The position numbers and the translations under genes are program-made. The notes beneath the pieces were generated by a model that was not told the origin of the DNA, ran no database searches, and was given only the letters and a program-made list of their open reading frames with translations. From contig JBBUBW010000045.1 in NCBI GenBank assembly GCA_038058095.1, positions 1 through 11,023 of the forward strand: a DNA stretch of 11,023 nt, in the 5' to 3' direction. Shown here in pieces: positions 1 through 6,368 of this stretch; position 1 is the first letter of the stretch, and each line of letters starts with the position of its first letter. Source of the stretch: VMFW01 sp038058095 (lineage in GTDB: Bacteria > Patescibacteriota > Minisyncoccia > UBA6257 > 2-01-FULL-56-20).

Positions 1-185
1 TGGGCGATGTCAGGTTTGACGGTTGTCTTGCCCTCGGCGTTAACACTAATGGTTCTAATTGGCGCTTGAGATTCTCCAACCCGATCAAGGGTCGGCATCA
101 CAAAAAAGAACACATTTATGATAAGTCCCGCAAGGAGAATATCTAAGAAAATCCAGAAATATTTTTTTGCTTTTAGGTTGTCCAT
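1..185 (-). CDS. SIMPL (DUF541) domain protein, N-terminal part only
   Basis: The reverse strand reads from an ATG at 185-183 for 61 codons to the window edge, so the C-terminal part is missing. The product starts with a charged stretch (MDNLKAKKYF), then one membrane segment or uncleaved signal anchor at about residues 9-30, then the sequence RTISVNAEGKTTVKPDIA at about 44-61. That last stretch matches the opening strand of SIMPL/DUF541 proteins, which commonly read R.I.V.GEG...KPD.A. The family is anchored or secreted and its biochemical role is poorly known. The ORF is too short to be called from length alone; the motif and the hydrophobic anchor are the support. No Shine-Dalgarno is visible before the ATG. 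It lies 108 bases downstream of tpiA on the same strand, so it could be read through from tpiA or have its own promoter; I cannot decide. Confidence 0.8.
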   Translation of the reverse strand, partial: MDNLKAKKYFWIFLDILLAGLIINVFFFVMPTLDRVGESQAPIRTISVNAEGKTTVKPDIA

Positions 186-223
186 TTTTTACTTCGCTTC
201 GCTCATACAGCGATACCAATATA

Positions 224-261
224 CCCGCCTAACTGAATAACTTCAGTCGTTCGGGCAGGCG
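224..261. repeat. dispersed hairpin repeat, copy 1
   Basis: An imperfect palindrome: ACTGAA (232-237) pairs with TTCAGT (242-247) around a 4-base loop, and CGCCT (226-230) pairs with AGGCG (257-261), with unpaired bases on one side. Read on the minus strand it aligns with 2892-2927 at about 28 of 33 positions. It lies between the tpiA stop and the start of the SIMPL gene. It has no adjacent T-run, so I do not call it a terminator. It may protect the 3' end of the tpiA transcript. Confidence 0.7.
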
Positions 262-293
262 AATGGCATGCTAATGATACGAATAATACTAAT

Positions 294-1067
294 TTATTTT
301 TGACCGATTCTAATTATTTTTTTGAACTCTTCGGCTTTTAAGCTGGCGCCACCGACCAAAGCGCCGTCAATTTCACTATGTTCGAATATACGTTCGGCGT
401 TTGAAGAAGTTACGGAGCCGCCGTAGACAACTCGCAAATCGCGAATAGCAAATCGCGAGCTGAGAAGATTTTTAATAAACTTTGCCATTTCGGCACTATC
501 CGCCGGATTGTCTGGTTTGCCGGTGCCGATTGCCCAGATTGGCTCGTAGGCGACAATTAGGTTTTGGGTTGTTCCTCCAGAGGAGGATCCGCTTCCGGCG
601 GAAGGTTTTAGGTTATAGAAACCTTTAAGGCCTTGGCGAAGCTGCTTTTTAATATAATTTTTTGCCGTATCAAAACCTTCTTTTTTAACCGAGAGTGATT
701 CGCCGACGCACAAAATAAGTTTCAAACCGAAGCCGAGAGTTGCCAGAACTTTTTTATTTATCATTTCATCCGTCTCACCTAAATACTTACGCCGTTCAGA
801 GTGGCCAATAATTATATAACTGGCACCAATTTTTTTTAGCATCGAGATGGAAACCTCGCCAGTGAAAGCTCCGCCGGGGATAGGATTTTCCCAAAATACG
901 TCTTGGGCTCCCAGATCAGCTTTCCGTAGGCTTTGGCGCACCGCACTGAGAAAGGTAAATGGAGGGCAAATAACTACTCCTTTTTCGTCGTAGGATTTAG
1001 CCAAACGAACCGCTTCGGATTCGGAGCTTGGGTTCATCTTCCAGTTGGCGACAATTAATTTAGACAT
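294..1067 (-). CDS. tpiA: triosephosphate isomerase
   Basis: Interconverts dihydroxyacetone phosphate and glyceraldehyde 3-phosphate in cytoplasmic glycolysis. I start it at the ATG at 1067-1065, giving 257 residues, close to the family's usual 250. An ORF runs 34 codons further upstream, but that part crosses tRNA-Glu and the true N-terminal motif (VANWKMN, with Asn8 and Lys10) begins here. His89 lies in GHSERR, the catalytic Glu175 in AYEPIWAIGTG, and the phosphate-binding YGGSV at 215-219. Residues 150-168 contain a Gly/Ser-rich insertion of about 12 residues between LKG and NLIVAYEP, encoded by two small palindromes at 574-604. Residues around 205-212 are encoded by a short tandem repeat (434-458). 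Both lie outside the catalytic motifs, so the enzyme should be active. There is no Shine-Dalgarno; a candidate extended -10 box predicts a very short leader. Confidence 0.96.
   Translation of the reverse strand: MSKLIVANWKMNPSSESEAVRLAKSYDEKGVVICPPFTFLSAVRQSLRKADLGAQDVFWENPIPGGAFTGEVSISMLKKIGASYIIIGHSERRKYLGETDEMINKKVLATLGFGLKLILCVGESLSVKKEGFDTAKNYIKKQLRQGLKGFYNLKPSAGSGSSSGGTTQNLIVAYEPIWAIGTGKPDNPADSAEMAKFIKNLLSSRFAIRDLRVVYGGSVTSSNAERIFEHSEIDGALVGGASLKAEEFKKIIRIGQK
434..458. repeat. tandem 11-base repeat inside tpiA
   Basis: GCAAATCGCGA occurs perfectly at 434-444 and 448-458, a 14-base period that keeps a non-integral codon phase between the copies. It encodes roughly SRFAIRDLRV just before the conserved YGGSV. 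CTCGC at 431-435 and GCGAG at 455-459 also form the ends of a palindrome. Confidence 0.7.
574..604. repeat. paired mini-palindromes within tpiA
   Basis: Two perfect 5-base inverted repeats with 3-base loops stand side by side: CCTCC-AGA-GGAGG at 574-586 and CTTCC-GGC-GGAAG at 592-604. They encode the extra SAGSGSSSGGT linker of TpiA, which most family members lack at this point. Their length matches the size of the extra peptide, which suggests a small inserted element that stayed in frame. Confidence 0.6.
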
Positions 1068-1081
1068 AGGAATATAACTAA

Positions 1082-1110
1082 ATTCTAGCACATTTTGTGC
1101 TTGTGGAAAC
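1082..1110 (-). promoter_or_regulatory. candidate tpiA promoter (extended -10)
   Basis: On the minus strand TAGAAT (1087-1082) is preceded by TGC, giving an extended -10 (TGnTAnAAT form). A weak -35, TTTCCA, lies at 1109-1104. The predicted transcript starts near 1075, only about eight bases before the ATG, which agrees with the lack of a Shine-Dalgarno. Confidence 0.45.
1087..1101. promoter_or_regulatory. palindrome between divergent tpiA and tRNA-Glu promoters
   Basis: AGCACA (1087-1092) and TGTGCT (1096-1101) form a perfect 6-base inverted repeat with a 3-base centre. It overlaps the end of the tpiA -10 box on one strand and the first base of the tRNA-Glu -35 box on the other. It could be an operator for both, or chance; no known regulator is recognised. 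Confidence 0.35.
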
Positions 1111-1129
1111 TGCTTAGCAATTGTAGAAT
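1101..1129 (+). promoter_or_regulatory. candidate promoter for tRNA-Glu
   Basis: TTGTGG (1101-1106) and TAGAAT (1124-1129) are 17 bases apart, with the tRNA beginning 12 bases after the -10 box. The -10 matches the sigma-70 consensus at five of six positions; the -35 is weak. Confidence 0.5.
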
Positions 1130-1141
1130 AGTTGAGAATTT

Positions 1142-1214
1142 GCCGCCTTCGTCTAGTGGCCCAGGACACTAGGTTCTCAGCCTAGGAACAGGGGTTCGAT
1201 TCCCCTAGGCGGTA
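1142..1214 (+). tRNA. tRNA-Glu (anticodon CTC)
   Basis: A full 73-base cloverleaf. The acceptor arm is GCCGCCT with AGGCGGT (a G-U pair at position 1-72), the D arm GTC...GAC, the anticodon stem CTAGG/CCTAG with loop TTCTCAG giving anticodon CTC, and the T arm AGGGG-TTCGATT-CCCCT. The D arm and T arm closely resemble bacterial tRNA-Glu. CCA is not encoded: the discriminator A at 1214 is followed by CG. It decodes GAG only, so a TTC isoacceptor is expected elsewhere in the genome. Confidence 0.95.
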
Positions 1215-1225
1215 CGATTATTTGT

Positions 1226-1255
1226 TTGACTTTTGTTTTACTGATTAAGTAAGAT
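1226..1255 (+). promoter_or_regulatory. candidate purB promoter
   Basis: TTGACT (1226-1231, five of six consensus bases) and TAAGAT (1250-1255) are separated by 18 bases. The predicted start near 1262 gives a leader of about 60 bases. It begins 12 bases after the tRNA-Glu end, so purB can be transcribed on its own or by read-through from the tRNA. Confidence 0.5.
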
Positions 1256-1323
1256 GGGGTTAGCTCACTGACAAATGGGACTGGATTTTAGTTTTGAATA
1301 GCAGAACCGAAGGGAGAGAATAA

Positions 1324-2808
1324 ATGCACAGCCGATACACAGATCCGCGGATTGAGTCGATTTGGTCAGACGCAAATCGACTTAACCATTGGCAAGACAC
1401 GGAATTTGCGGTTATTCTAGGGAACGTGGCGCTCGGGAAGATTCCTAAAAAGTTCTATCGTAAAATTCGGAGAATCTTGAAGAGCAAACCTATCGATTTG
1501 GACTGGTGGAGGGCGCGAGATAAGGAGATTCATCATGATTTGAACGCCTTCCTTGATGAACGCCTTCGCTATTTGCCGCCTGACCTCCAGCAGTTTCTTC
1601 ACCAATTCATAACTTCGTACGACACGGAAGAACCGGCTTTTGCGCGGATGCTCGTCGAGTCGCTCGCTATCGTTGACGAGGTGTACGACCGGACAAAGAG
1701 AGCAATCGTTTTCCTTGCCTTGAAATACCGATTTTTGATTAAGCTTGGTAAAACTCACGGTCAGGACGCGGAGTTGCAAACCTTTGGAAAGCGGTGCCTC
1801 ACTTGGTTGCGCGATCTCGAGGAGGCTTATGAAGCTTTGGCGCAGGCTCGGCAGGTGCTTAAATATTCCAAGATCTCCGGAGCAATTGGCAATTACGGCG
1901 CCATCGATCCCGAGCTCGAGAAAAAAGCTCTTAAGATTCTGGGATTTGAACCATACTACGGCGCAACCCAGATTATGCCGAGAGTTCTTTACGTTCCACT
2001 TGCAGACGCGCTTTCCAATATAGTTCAGGTTTTGGATAAAGTGGCGACAGACATTCGCCTAAACGCGCGAGGCGGGCGTCCGTTAATGAGAGAACCTTTT
2101 GGTAAAAAACAGAAGGGCTCGTCGGCGATGCCACAAAAGAAGAACCAGGTCCGCTCAGAGAATGAAGGCGGTATGGCGAGAATGGCGGCAGGATATTCGC
2201 AGATGATTCATGCGAATATTCAGACTTGGGAAGAGCGTGATATTTCACAGTCTTCGGTGGAACGCGTAGCCTGGGCGGATCTTTTCCATGTGACGGTCAA
2301 CGCCTTGAAGGGAATGGTGTTCATTCTTGAAGGCCTGAACGTTTACCCCGATAACATAGCCCAGGAAGTTTACGAAGCTCGGGGAACTTACGCGACGGCT
2401 GAAGTGAAAGAGTTCTTGAAGAGGCGGATGGCCATTTTCGGACTCTCCACTGAAGATGCTTACCGGATCGTACAGCTGGCTGCGTTCAACGTCTTTGAAC
2501 CTTCTCAAGCACGCCAGAGGATTCGAGCTACTATCCCCTCCTTACTTTCAGAAGGCGCGGCGTTGATAGATAGGATTTCAAAATTGGCGCCTGATCCTGT
2601 GATTTCGATTCAGGATTTCATTCCGGCAGCGGAACTAAGAGTTTCCAATGAACTCGAAATTACCGGCGAAATGGTGGCAAAATACAACGAATGCCTCCGC
2701 CTAATCTTTGCCGAGAAAAGAGCGATTGAGGAATGGAATTGGTGCTTTAACCCGCTTTACCTCCTTCGGCACGAAGCAATTCTTTACGAAAAAATCCTGG
2801 GAGAGTAA
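1324..2808 (+). CDS. purB: adenylosuccinate lyase
   Basis: Cleaves SAICAR to AICAR and adenylosuccinate to AMP, both releasing fumarate, in purine synthesis and AMP-IMP cycling. Of the fumarase/aspartase superfamily, it shows the signature GSSAMPQKKN at residues 265-274, which carries the mobile-loop catalytic serine. It also has KTHGQDAELQTFGKR at 143-157 (catalytic His145), SGAIGNYG at 185-192 and an IHHDLNAF stretch at 69-76. At 494 residues it is somewhat longer than the usual 430-475. The ATG is seven bases after a good Shine-Dalgarno, AGGGAG (1311-1316), which fixes the start. It is the only protein gene on the plus strand here, and it is flanked by its own promoter and a strong terminator. 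A lone purine gene of this kind may serve salvage (IMP to AMP) rather than a full pathway; that is inference. Confidence 0.93.
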   Translation: MHSRYTDPRIESIWSDANRLNHWQDTEFAVILGNVALGKIPKKFYRKIRRILKSKPIDLDWWRARDKEIHHDLNAFLDERLRYLPPDLQQFLHQFITSYDTEEPAFARMLVESLAIVDEVYDRTKRAIVFLALKYRFLIKLGKTHGQDAELQTFGKRCLTWLRDLEEAYEALAQARQVLKYSKISGAIGNYGAIDPELEKKALKILGFEPYYGATQIMPRVLYVPLADALSNIVQVLDKVATDIRLNARGGRPLMREPFGKKQKGSSAMPQKKNQVRSENEGGMARMAAGYSQMIHANIQTWEERDISQSSVERVAWADLFHVTVNALKGMVFILEGLNVYPDNIAQEVYEARGTYATAEVKEFLKRRMAIFGLSTEDAYRIVQLAAFNVFEPSQARQRIRATIPSLLSEGAALIDRISKLAPDPVISIQDFIPAAELRVSNELEITGEMVAKYNECLRLIFAEKRAIEEWNWCFNPLYLLRHEAILYEKILGE

Positions 2809-2832
2809 CCAAGGATTCAAGCCAACAAGAAA

Positions 2833-2874
2833 GGGGCGACCGACATCGGTCGCCCCTTCATACTTTTTTCTTTC
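2833..2874 (+). terminator. intrinsic terminator of purB
   Basis: GGGGCGACCGA (2833-2843) and TCGGTCGCCCC (2846-2856) are perfectly complementary with almost no loop, so at least ten pairs form. A T-rich tract follows (2857-2874, including six consecutive T). It starts 24 bases after the purB stop. Confidence 0.92.
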
Positions 2875-2891
2875 TTATATCCTAGCCACTA

Positions 2892-2927
2892 CCCGCCCGA
2901 ACGACTGACGTCGTTCAGTCGGGCGGG
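2892..2927. repeat. dispersed hairpin repeat, copy 2
   Basis: CCCGCCC (2892-2898) pairs with GGGCGGG (2921-2927) and GACTGA (2903-2908) with TCAGTC (2915-2920), leaving a short bulge. It is the same element as 224-261 in opposite orientation. The two copies share 14 consecutive bases (GCCCGAACGACTGA) and the rest of the second arm with five changes. It sits between the convergent ends of purB and murF. Confidence 0.75.
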
Positions 2928-2983
2928 GACATGGAGCCGTTTGTGGCGTTTGTATTCTCTTCTTTTATTTCCTCGGGGGTAAA

Positions 2984-3056
2984 CCCTCCTAAATTTTGCT
3001 CACCCTCTCAAAATTTCTTTCAGAAACTTAGGAGGGCGAGTCAAAACTTGGGAGGG
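2984..3056. repeat. large imperfect inverted repeat over the murF stop
   Basis: The arms at 2984-3016 and 3024-3056 (33 bases each) are imperfect reverse complements around a 7-base centre. Each arm itself holds two AGGAGGG-like units about 18-20 bases apart, for example CTTAGGAGGG at 3027-3036 and CTTGGGAGGG at 3047-3056. The right arm contains the murF stop codon and encodes its last nine residues. It may act as the 3' boundary of the dcw operon transcript, but no clear U-run follows on the minus strand. Confidence 0.6.
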
Positions 3057-4311
3057 TAAATTCTTCAAGAACCTGAATTTCCTCGACGATTTCTTCCATC
3101 CGCATAATATGCGAACCTTTGACTAAAATCAAATCCCCTTTTTTAATCATTTCTTCGATTGGTTTTAAGGCATCGTCAACATCGTTAAACTGATAAACGT
3201 TTTTCTTTTTGAAACCTTCTTTGATAGCGGAGTCGGCGATGAGTTTGGCGGCGGTGCCTACGGTTATCAAAATATCCACGATATCGCTCGCAATCCTTCC
3301 AATCTCTTCATGGGCTTGAAGAGTATAAGGCCCGATTTCGGTCATATCGCCCAAAATGGCGATTTTTCTTTTGGCCGGCAGATCTCTCAAGGTATCAAGT
3401 GCCGCGTGCACCGACATCGGACTGGCGTTATAGCTATCATCTAAAATGTACGTAGAATTTTGGCCGGCCACCAAGCGCATACGCCCGGTGGCAGGAATGT
3501 AATTTTTTAACGCCTCTGAAATTTTCACCAGATTGAGACCGAAAATTACGCCGACACAAGCGGCGGCGGCTGAAGCATACGCCTGAGCTCTCCCAAAAAC
3601 TTTGTCGATACGAATCGGGACAACGCTACCTCCGTATTCTAATTTAAAAGAAATACCGAGAGGCTTAAAACCGGAGAATTTGGTTTCGAAATTAGTAATA
3701 CGCATGTCGGCCCCTCGAGCGAAACCAAAGGTTATTATATTCGCGCGAGTGCGGTCCTTTAGAGCCATGACGGTTTCATCGTCGTAGTTTAAGACCGCGA
3801 ATCCAGCGGAGGGAAGATATTCAATGAGGCGCCCTTTCTCACGGGCCACTTCTTCGGCTCCGGCATAAAATTCGATATGAACTGGAATTTCTCCGATGGC
3901 GGTGATAAGGGAGATATTCGGACGAGCGATGGTTAATAGATGGCGAATATCACCGGGTCGGTCGGCGGCGTATTCTAAAATCAGAAGTTCAGGATATTTT
4001 TGTTTGATCCAGCTTAAGGGAGCAACGATATTAAACAGAGAGGAGGAGATGACTTTTAGCCAAAAAAATGGCCCGTGAATTTTGTCCCAATCGCCAAGAA
4101 TCGTCAGAGGCAAGCCGATTTCGTTATTAAAGTTGCCTTTCGAGAATCTTAAATCACGATCATTTTTTAAAATCTCGGCGATGGCCATTTTGGTAGAAGT
4201 TTTGCCGACACTGCCCGTAACGCCAATAATACCGGGGCGATAGCGCCATAAAATCAGCTGAGCTAATTTTTTTAATAGTGCCTTCAAGATTTTTAAAAGA
4301 TTTTCTTTCAT
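3028..4311 (-). CDS. murF: MurF-type Mur ligase lacking the N-terminal domain
   Basis: Adds the D-Ala-D-Ala dipeptide to the UDP-MurNAc-tripeptide in peptidoglycan precursor synthesis. Seen in order: an amphipathic or hydrophobic stretch at 4-24, the ATP-binding loop GVTGSVGKTST at 30-40 (Lys37), GNFNNEIGLP at 59-68, which is characteristic of MurF, HIEFYAG with the likely carbamylated Lys159, DDSYNASP at 291-298, GDMTEIG, and LVKGSHIMRME at 396-406. Family members usually carry some 80-100 residues before the P-loop for UDP-substrate binding. Here there are only 29, so that domain is absent and the protein is 427 residues. It begins four bases after the ftsI stop, so the two are probably translationally coupled. 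There is no Shine-Dalgarno. The last residues are encoded inside an inverted repeat and look like an added tail. Confidence 0.85.
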   Translation of the reverse strand: MKENLLKILKALLKKLAQLILWRYRPGIIGVTGSVGKTSTKMAIAEILKNDRDLRFSKGNFNNEIGLPLTILGDWDKIHGPFFWLKVISSSLFNIVAPLSWIKQKYPELLILEYAADRPGDIRHLLTIARPNISLITAIGEIPVHIEFYAGAEEVAREKGRLIEYLPSAGFAVLNYDDETVMALKDRTRANIITFGFARGADMRITNFETKFSGFKPLGISFKLEYGGSVVPIRIDKVFGRAQAYASAAAACVGVIFGLNLVKISEALKNYIPATGRMRLVAGQNSTYILDDSYNASPMSVHAALDTLRDLPAKRKIAILGDMTEIGPYTLQAHEEIGRIASDIVDILITVGTAAKLIADSAIKEGFKKKNVYQFNDVDDALKPIEEMIKKGDLILVKGSHIMRMEEIVEEIQVLEEFTLPSFDSPS

Positions 4312-4315
4312 TTTG

Positions 4316-5977
4316 TTAGTTGGAATTTATTCTATCGGGTGGAATATTGTAATAGTTAATGATGAATTGGGCTAGATCACGGAAGGCTGGCACCACGGTT
4401 ACGCCAGCGAGCGGCGCGCCCTCCGGTTCGTCGAGCTTGATAAGAATAACAAATTTGGAATCGGTTGTTGGTCCAAAACCGATATAAGTGTCGATAACTT
4501 CGTTGGGAACGTAACCGCCTTTTTTAAAGTCGGGAATTTGGGCGGTGCCGGTCTTACCAGCCAGAGAATAGCCCTTGATGTGCCCAACGCCGGCTTTATC
4601 TACGGCCGAAATCATCATATCGGTTACTAATTTGGCCGAGTTGGCGCTAATTACGCGGCGGATTTCTATGGGTTCGATAGTGTTATTTATGTAGGGACGC
4701 ATTAGGTGTCCACCATTCGCAATGGCTGAGAAGGCATTAATTATTTCGAGTTGAGTAATAGCTACCCCTTGACCAAAGGAAGCTGTGGCAAAGGCGACTT
4801 CGGGAGCGCCGGGTTTAAGACGCTTGATATCACCCGATAATTCACCGGGGAGATCGACGCCGGTCTTTTCACTAAAGCCGAATTTATCAAGATATGAGCG
4901 AAAAAGAACATGCCCTGTTTGCCGTTCGGCAAAAGCGGCGCCAGTGTTTACGGATTGTTCAAGAACGTTGGCCATAGTGAGTTTGCCGTGAGCTTTCAAA
5001 TCCCAGTTTTTAATTTCGCGGCCGCTGACTTTGAGCACGCCAGTGTCGACATAGGTGGTGTCGGGCGTGATTTTACCCGCGTCAAGTCCCGCCGCCATAG
5101 TGATAACTTTAAAAACAGAGCCGGGCTCAAAAATAGTTTGAATGGTAGGGTTGAGGAAGCTTTCGAGATTAAATTTTCCGTAATTATTTGGATCAAAACT
5201 CGGTAAACTTTCCATAGCGAGGATTTTCCCGGTTTTCGGATCCTCGACGATTATAGAACCTCCTTTGGCTTTAAATGTAGTGACTAATCTGTTGATAATT
5301 TTTTGGACTTCGATTTGAATATTGGGATCGATAGTTAAATTTAAGTCCTCTCCTTTTTTTGGGGCAATGATTTTGCCGCTATCTGTTTCGCCGGCTTTTC
5401 CCGAAAGACTTTTTTCATAGTAGCTCTCAAGACCGTAGCGGCCGGATTCTCCGTCTGAGTTTTTGTCAGGAGCAACAAAACCTAAAACTTGAGCCATTAA
5501 GGGCCCGAAGGGATAAAAGCGATCGGATTCGATATCGGTGTAAATGCCTTTGATTTTTAAATCCTTTACTTTAGAGAGAATTTCCGACGATGCTTTTTTG
5601 GCTAAGATCTCATAGAGGTCTTCTTTTTTTGAAAGTTTTTTGTTTAATTCTTCGACGGGAATGCCGAGAATCGGCGCAAGGAGATTGGACGTTTCGGAAG
5701 CATCGCCTATAACTTTCGGGACGGCGTAGATGACCGGAAAATCTTTGTTTAAAACGGCTGGGAGAGAATTTCCTTCTTTATCGGTGAAAAAAATACCACC
5801 GCGGGGGGCTTTTAAAACGCCGGAGGCAGCGTATTGAGACTCGGCGCGCGCAAGGTAGTTTGTATTATTAAGAACTTGGATGCGATAAAGATTAAAAAGT
5901 AAATAAGAATACGCAAGAACAAGTATGGAAATGACTATAGCGAAACGAACGCGCATTTTTGATGTGTTCCGCACCAA
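4316..5977 (-). CDS. ftsI: peptidoglycan transpeptidase, class B PBP (FtsI/PBP3-like)
   Basis: Cross-links septal peptidoglycan at the outer face of the membrane. A single N-terminal membrane anchor lies at about residues 11-33, followed by the dimerisation domain and the transpeptidase domain. All three active-site motifs are present: SVFK with Ser287 and Lys290, SVN at 342-344, and KTGTAQ at 475-480. No PASTA domain follows. The longest frame starts with TTG at 5977; a more ordinary ATG at 5956 would give 546 residues beginning MRVRFAIVIS, directly before the anchor, and I think it equally or more likely. Neither has a Shine-Dalgarno. Its place between the ftsL-like gene and murF is the standard dcw order and supports FtsI over the elongation enzyme PBP2. 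Confidence 0.92.
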   Translation of the reverse strand: MVRNTSKMRVRFAIVISILVLAYSYLLFNLYRIQVLNNTNYLARAESQYAASGVLKAPRGGIFFTDKEGNSLPAVLNKDFPVIYAVPKVIGDASETSNLLAPILGIPVEELNKKLSKKEDLYEILAKKASSEILSKVKDLKIKGIYTDIESDRFYPFGPLMAQVLGFVAPDKNSDGESGRYGLESYYEKSLSGKAGETDSGKIIAPKKGEDLNLTIDPNIQIEVQKIINRLVTTFKAKGGSIIVEDPKTGKILAMESLPSFDPNNYGKFNLESFLNPTIQTIFEPGSVFKVITMAAGLDAGKITPDTTYVDTGVLKVSGREIKNWDLKAHGKLTMANVLEQSVNTGAAFAERQTGHVLFRSYLDKFGFSEKTGVDLPGELSGDIKRLKPGAPEVAFATASFGQGVAITQLEIINAFSAIANGGHLMRPYINNTIEPIEIRRVISANSAKLVTDMMISAVDKAGVGHIKGYSLAGKTGTAQIPDFKKGGYVPNEVIDTYIGFGPTTDSKFVILIKLDEPEGAPLAGVTVVPAFRDLAQFIINYYNIPPDRINSN

Positions 5978-6008
5978 AAGTATTTTTCTCGGCTCGACAT
6001 ACCGGTAA

Positions 6009-6335
6009 CTATCTTAAATTGGCGCTGATGATTTTTTGCTGCGAGGAAAAATCTTCAAAATACTGGGGATTCTTTTCTTGAACTAATCCTCGCTCGAAAA
6101 TCAGCTTCTCGATATTATCGCCGCTAAAGAAAGCGAACGCCTGTTCCTTAAGGTCGGCGTTTAGGGCCTGAGATTCTTCAATTTGCTTATTGATTTTGGA
6201 AATCTCGTGCTCGGCGGTAACTACTTGATTGTACATGACTACGAGCCAAAAAACACCCCCAATAAAAGGGATGGTGAGCCCGACAATGAGACGAATGAAG
6301 AAATTTTTGCTTTTGTTGGGTTGGAGGAAGGTCAT
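6009..6335 (-). CDS. ftsL: FtsL/DivIC-like divisome protein
   Basis: A 108-residue bitopic protein with a short cytoplasmic N-terminus, one membrane helix at about residues 13-35 and a coiled-coil-like stretch at about 37-66 (AEHEISKINKQIEESQALNA). This is the architecture of FtsL and DivIC, which bridge early and late division proteins and activate the septal synthase. Sequence is poorly conserved in this family, so the call rests mainly on architecture and on position between rsmH and ftsI, where ftsL is found across bacteria. The ATG has no Shine-Dalgarno and the 33-base spacer from rsmH is a degenerate AGGTT-rich sequence. Confidence 0.75.
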   Translation of the reverse strand: MTFLQPNKSKNFFIRLIVGLTIPFIGGVFWLVVMYNQVVTAEHEISKINKQIEESQALNADLKEQAFAFFSGDNIEKLIFERGLVQEKNPQYFEDFSSQQKIISANLR

Positions 6336-6368
6336 TTGGATTAATTATTAGGTTGTAGGTTGCAAGTT

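Noticed and set aside
224..261. Hairpin copy 1 as the tpiA terminator
   Set aside because: No T-run follows on the minus strand, so intrinsic termination is not supported.
1068..1169. A 34-codon N-terminal extension of tpiA
   Set aside because: It crosses the start of tRNA-Glu and both promoters, and the conserved N-terminus of the family begins at the ATG at 1067.
1417..1779. A 120-codon minus-strand frame inside purB, and similar long antisense frames
   Set aside because: They are opposite-strand shadows of well-supported genes, with no recognisable motifs or start signals.
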